DNA from: an uncultured Oscillospiraceae bacterium
GTDB taxonomy: Bacteria; Bacillota; Clostridia; Oscillospirales; Oscillospiraceae
Direction: 5' to 3'
Assembly (NCBI GenBank): GCA_947628265.1
Contig: CANQZF010000117.1
Coordinates: 1 to 5,856, forward strand
DNA length: 5,856 nucleotides
Positions within the stretch are counted from its first letter, which is position 1, and every line of letters starts with the position of its first letter. The notes under the pieces are model-generated. The model ran no database searches. It had not been told where the DNA came from and saw only the letters and a list, made by a program, of their open reading frames with translations. This document shows, one piece after another, positions 4,269 through 5,856 of this stretch. Made by a program: the position numbers and the translations under genes.

Positions 4269-5567
4269 TTATAGCCTGTTCTTTATCTCGTCGATGATCG
4301 CAAGGGATCGCTCCGAGATGGCGGCGTTCTTGTTCCGCTTGCCCTTTACGCGATACCCCAGGGGCGAGATGATGCCGAAATTCACGTTCATCGGCTGGAA
4401 ATCCCCCACGCTCCCGCCGGAGACGTACAGCGCCAAGGCCCCGATGGCCGTCTCCCGGGGGAAATCCACCGGCTCTTGCCCCAAAAGCTCCCGGGCGCAC
4501 TCGATGCCCACCAGCATCCCGGAGGCGGCGGACTCGATGTACCCCTCCACGCCGGTCATCTGTCCGGCGAAGGAGAGGCGGGGGTCACTGCGGAGGCGGT
4601 AATATCTATCCAGAACCTTGGGGGAATTTAAGTACGTGTTGCGGTGCATCACGCCGTAGCGGACAAACTGCGCGTTTTTGAGGGCGGGGATCATGGAGAA
4701 GACCCGCCTCTGCTCCGGGAATTTAAGGTGCGTCTGGAACCCCACCATGTTGTATAGGGTCCCCTCCGCGTTGTCCATCCGAAGCTGCGCCACGGCGTAG
4801 GGCTCCCGTCCCGTTTTGGGGTCCCGGAGGCCCACGGGCTTTAAGGGGCCGTAGCGCAGGGTATCGAGGCCCCGTCTGGCCATGACCTCCACGGGCATAC
4901 AGCCCTCAAAGACGCTTGCGTCCTCAAAGCCGTGAAGCTGGGCCTCCTCCGCCTTCTGGAGCTGGGTGACAAATTCGATGTACTCCTCTTTTTCCATAGG
5001 GCAGTTTACATAATCCGCCGTGCCCTTGTCGTAGCGGGAGGCGAACCAGGCGCTGTCCATGTCCACGCTCTCCAGCGTGACGATGGGCGCCACGGCGTCA
5101 AAGAAGTGGAGGTCCGTGTCCGGGCAGAGCCGCCCGATCTCCTCCGCCATGGCCCCCTCGGTGAGGGGCCCGGTGGCGATAAGGACCCGCCCCTCGGGAA
5201 GGCGCGTGACCTCCTCACGGACCACGGTGACGTTGGGGTGAGACAGGAGCCTCTCCGTGACGGCGCGGGAGAAGCCCTCCCGGTCCACCGCCAGCGCTCC
5301 CCCGGCGGGGACCCTGTGGGCGTCGGCGCACGCCATGATGAGGGAGCCCAAGCGCCGCATCTCCTCTTTTAAGAGGCCCACGGCGTTGGTAAGCTCGTCG
5401 GAGCGCAGGGAGTTGGAGCAGACAAGCTCCGCGAAATTGTCGGAGACGTGGGCCGGGGAGCGTTTTTGGGGCTTCATCTCATAGAGCGTAACTTCAATTC
5501 CGCGCTCGGCCAGCTGCCAGGCGGCCTCGCTGCCGGCAAGGCCCGCGCCGATGACGGTGACCCTCAT
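4269..5567 (-). CDS. trmFO: Methylenetetrahydrofolate-tRNA (uracil-5-)-methyltransferase TrmFO
   Basis: A 432-residue FAD enzyme that methylates U54 in the T-loop of tRNAs, taking carbon from 5,10-methylenetetrahydrofolate with flavin as reductant. The dinucleotide-binding motif VIGAGLAGSEAA spans 5-16. C50 in ELVCSNSLRSDE and C223 in EGCMPVEVMARRG match the two conserved cysteines (C53 and C226 in the Bacillus enzyme) that take part in catalysis. Other family blocks are GPLKPVGLRDP (240-250), YNMVGFQTHLKFPEQRRVF (272-290), FAGQMTGVEGYIESAASG (333-350) and FQPMNVNFGI (390-399). Length is normal. The start overlaps the topA stop as ATGA and GGAGGAG lies seven bases upstream. topA-trmFO adjacency is a known Firmicutes arrangement (Bacillus); here plsX follows instead of the xerC/codV-clpQY-codY genes. 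Confidence 0.97.
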   Translation of the reverse strand: MRVTVIGAGLAGSEAAWQLAERGIEVTLYEMKPQKRSPAHVSDNFAELVCSNSLRSDELTNAVGLLKEEMRRLGSLIMACADAHRVPAGGALAVDREGFSRAVTERLLSHPNVTVVREEVTRLPEGRVLIATGPLTEGAMAEEIGRLCPDTDLHFFDAVAPIVTLESVDMDSAWFASRYDKGTADYVNCPMEKEEYIEFVTQLQKAEEAQLHGFEDASVFEGCMPVEVMARRGLDTLRYGPLKPVGLRDPKTGREPYAVAQLRMDNAEGTLYNMVGFQTHLKFPEQRRVFSMIPALKNAQFVRYGVMHRNTYLNSPKVLDRYYRLRSDPRLSFAGQMTGVEGYIESAASGMLVGIECARELLGQEPVDFPRETAIGALALYVSGGSVGDFQPMNVNFGIISPLGYRVKGKRNKNAAISERSLAIIDEIKNRL

Positions 5568-5856
5568 TTCTTCGCTCCTCCGGCGGTCTTGGGGGCGGAT
5601 TTTTTGGCCGCCGGCTTTTTGGCGGGGGCCTTTTTGGCGGCGGGCTTCTTCGCCGCCGTCTTGGCGGCCGGCTTATCGTCCGGCTTCTCCTCCCCGCCCT
5701 CGGCGGTCTTTTTGCGGTAGCCCCGCTGGTCCTCCGGGACGAAGCGGGAGCAGTTTTCGTTGATGCAGAAGGGCTTATTGAAGCCCCTGCCTGATTTTTT
5801 GAAGAGGGTGTGGCCGCACTCCGGGCAGTTGTCCTTTAAAGGCACGTCCCAGGTCA
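5564..5856 (-). CDS. topA: DNA topoisomerase I, C-terminal fragment (5' end outside window)
   Basis: The frame is open to the right edge, and 96 residues plus TGA are visible. The fragment starts TWDVPLKDNCPEC, the usual lead-in to a TopA zinc ribbon. One ribbon is complete: CPEC, 16 residues, then CINENC, giving CxxC and CxxxxC ligand pairs. Type IA topoisomerases relax negative supercoils, and these ribbons bind single-stranded DNA and RNA polymerase in known members. After QRGYRKK the last 45 or so residues are an acidic patch (EGGEEKPDD) followed by a Lys/Ala/Pro tail of AAKKPAAKKAP-type repeats, like histone H1 tails and probably an extra DNA-binding arm. The catalytic part is not visible, so the name rests on the ribbon, tail and neighbour trmFO. 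A GTG at 5845-5843 is an internal valine codon and not a start. Confidence 0.85.
   Translation of the reverse strand, partial: TWDVPLKDNCPECGHTLFKKSGRGFNKPFCINENCSRFVPEDQRGYRKKTAEGGEEKPDDKPAAKTAAKKPAAKKAPAKKPAAKKSAPKTAGGAKK

Noticed and set aside
4252..4500. N-terminal extension of plsX
   Set aside because: The added 83 residues are Arg/Gly-rich, lie within trmFO in another frame and precede a well-placed ATG with its own ribosome binding site.
5843..5845. GTG start for a separate small Lys-rich protein
   Set aside because: The frame continues upstream with TWD, the normal lead-in to a TopA zinc ribbon, so this is an internal valine codon.

Overview
The window reads as chromosomal DNA of a GC-rich Gram-positive Clostridia-type bacterium, most plausibly Oscillospiraceae-like. 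The reasons are strong GGAGG-type ribosome binding sites, a folate-dependent TrmFO (common in Firmicutes), PlsX, a TopA with a zinc ribbon and a Lys/Ala/Pro tail, and a sigma factor coupled to a small membrane protein as is frequent in that group. The taxonomic call is inference. All supported genes lie on the minus strand, so transcription runs from high to low coordinates.

Region 1 (5856 to 1534) is a tight housekeeping cluster: the 3' end of topA (topoisomerase I), trmFO (tRNA m5U54 methyltransferase), plsX (phosphate acyltransferase of phospholipid synthesis), rnc (RNase III) and an Elp3-like radical SAM protein. topA/trmFO and rnc/radical SAM overlap through ATGA, plsX/rnc overlap by 8 bases, and trmFO/plsX are 17 bases apart. 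This is the layout of one co-transcribed unit covering DNA topology, RNA maturation and membrane lipid synthesis. The acpP gene that often separates plsX and rnc, and the smc gene that often follows, are absent here.

Region 2 (about 1533 to 865) is a 669-base gap with no convincing gene but much structure. It holds a 46-base tandem duplication that includes the end and stop codon of the radical SAM gene, a perfect 18-bp-stem palindrome, several further stem-loops, an internal degenerate repeat pair, and two 30-base hairpin elements that differ by a compensatory base pair. It ends in a hairpin terminator that is uninterrupted only when read on the minus strand. I read it as a cluster of REP-like or MITE-like repeats, or a long structured 3' UTR; these cannot be separated from sequence alone.

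Region 3 (929 to 1) is a signalling unit. A TGTAAC-N16-CGTC promoter of the extracytoplasmic-function (ECF) type begins in the terminator's T-tract. It is followed by an ECF-like sigma factor and, through an ATGA overlap, a single-pass membrane protein with an acidic cytoplasmic N-terminus and a proline-rich outer part that runs off the left edge. The inferred arrangement is an autoregulated sigma factor with its membrane anti-sigma or sensor partner.
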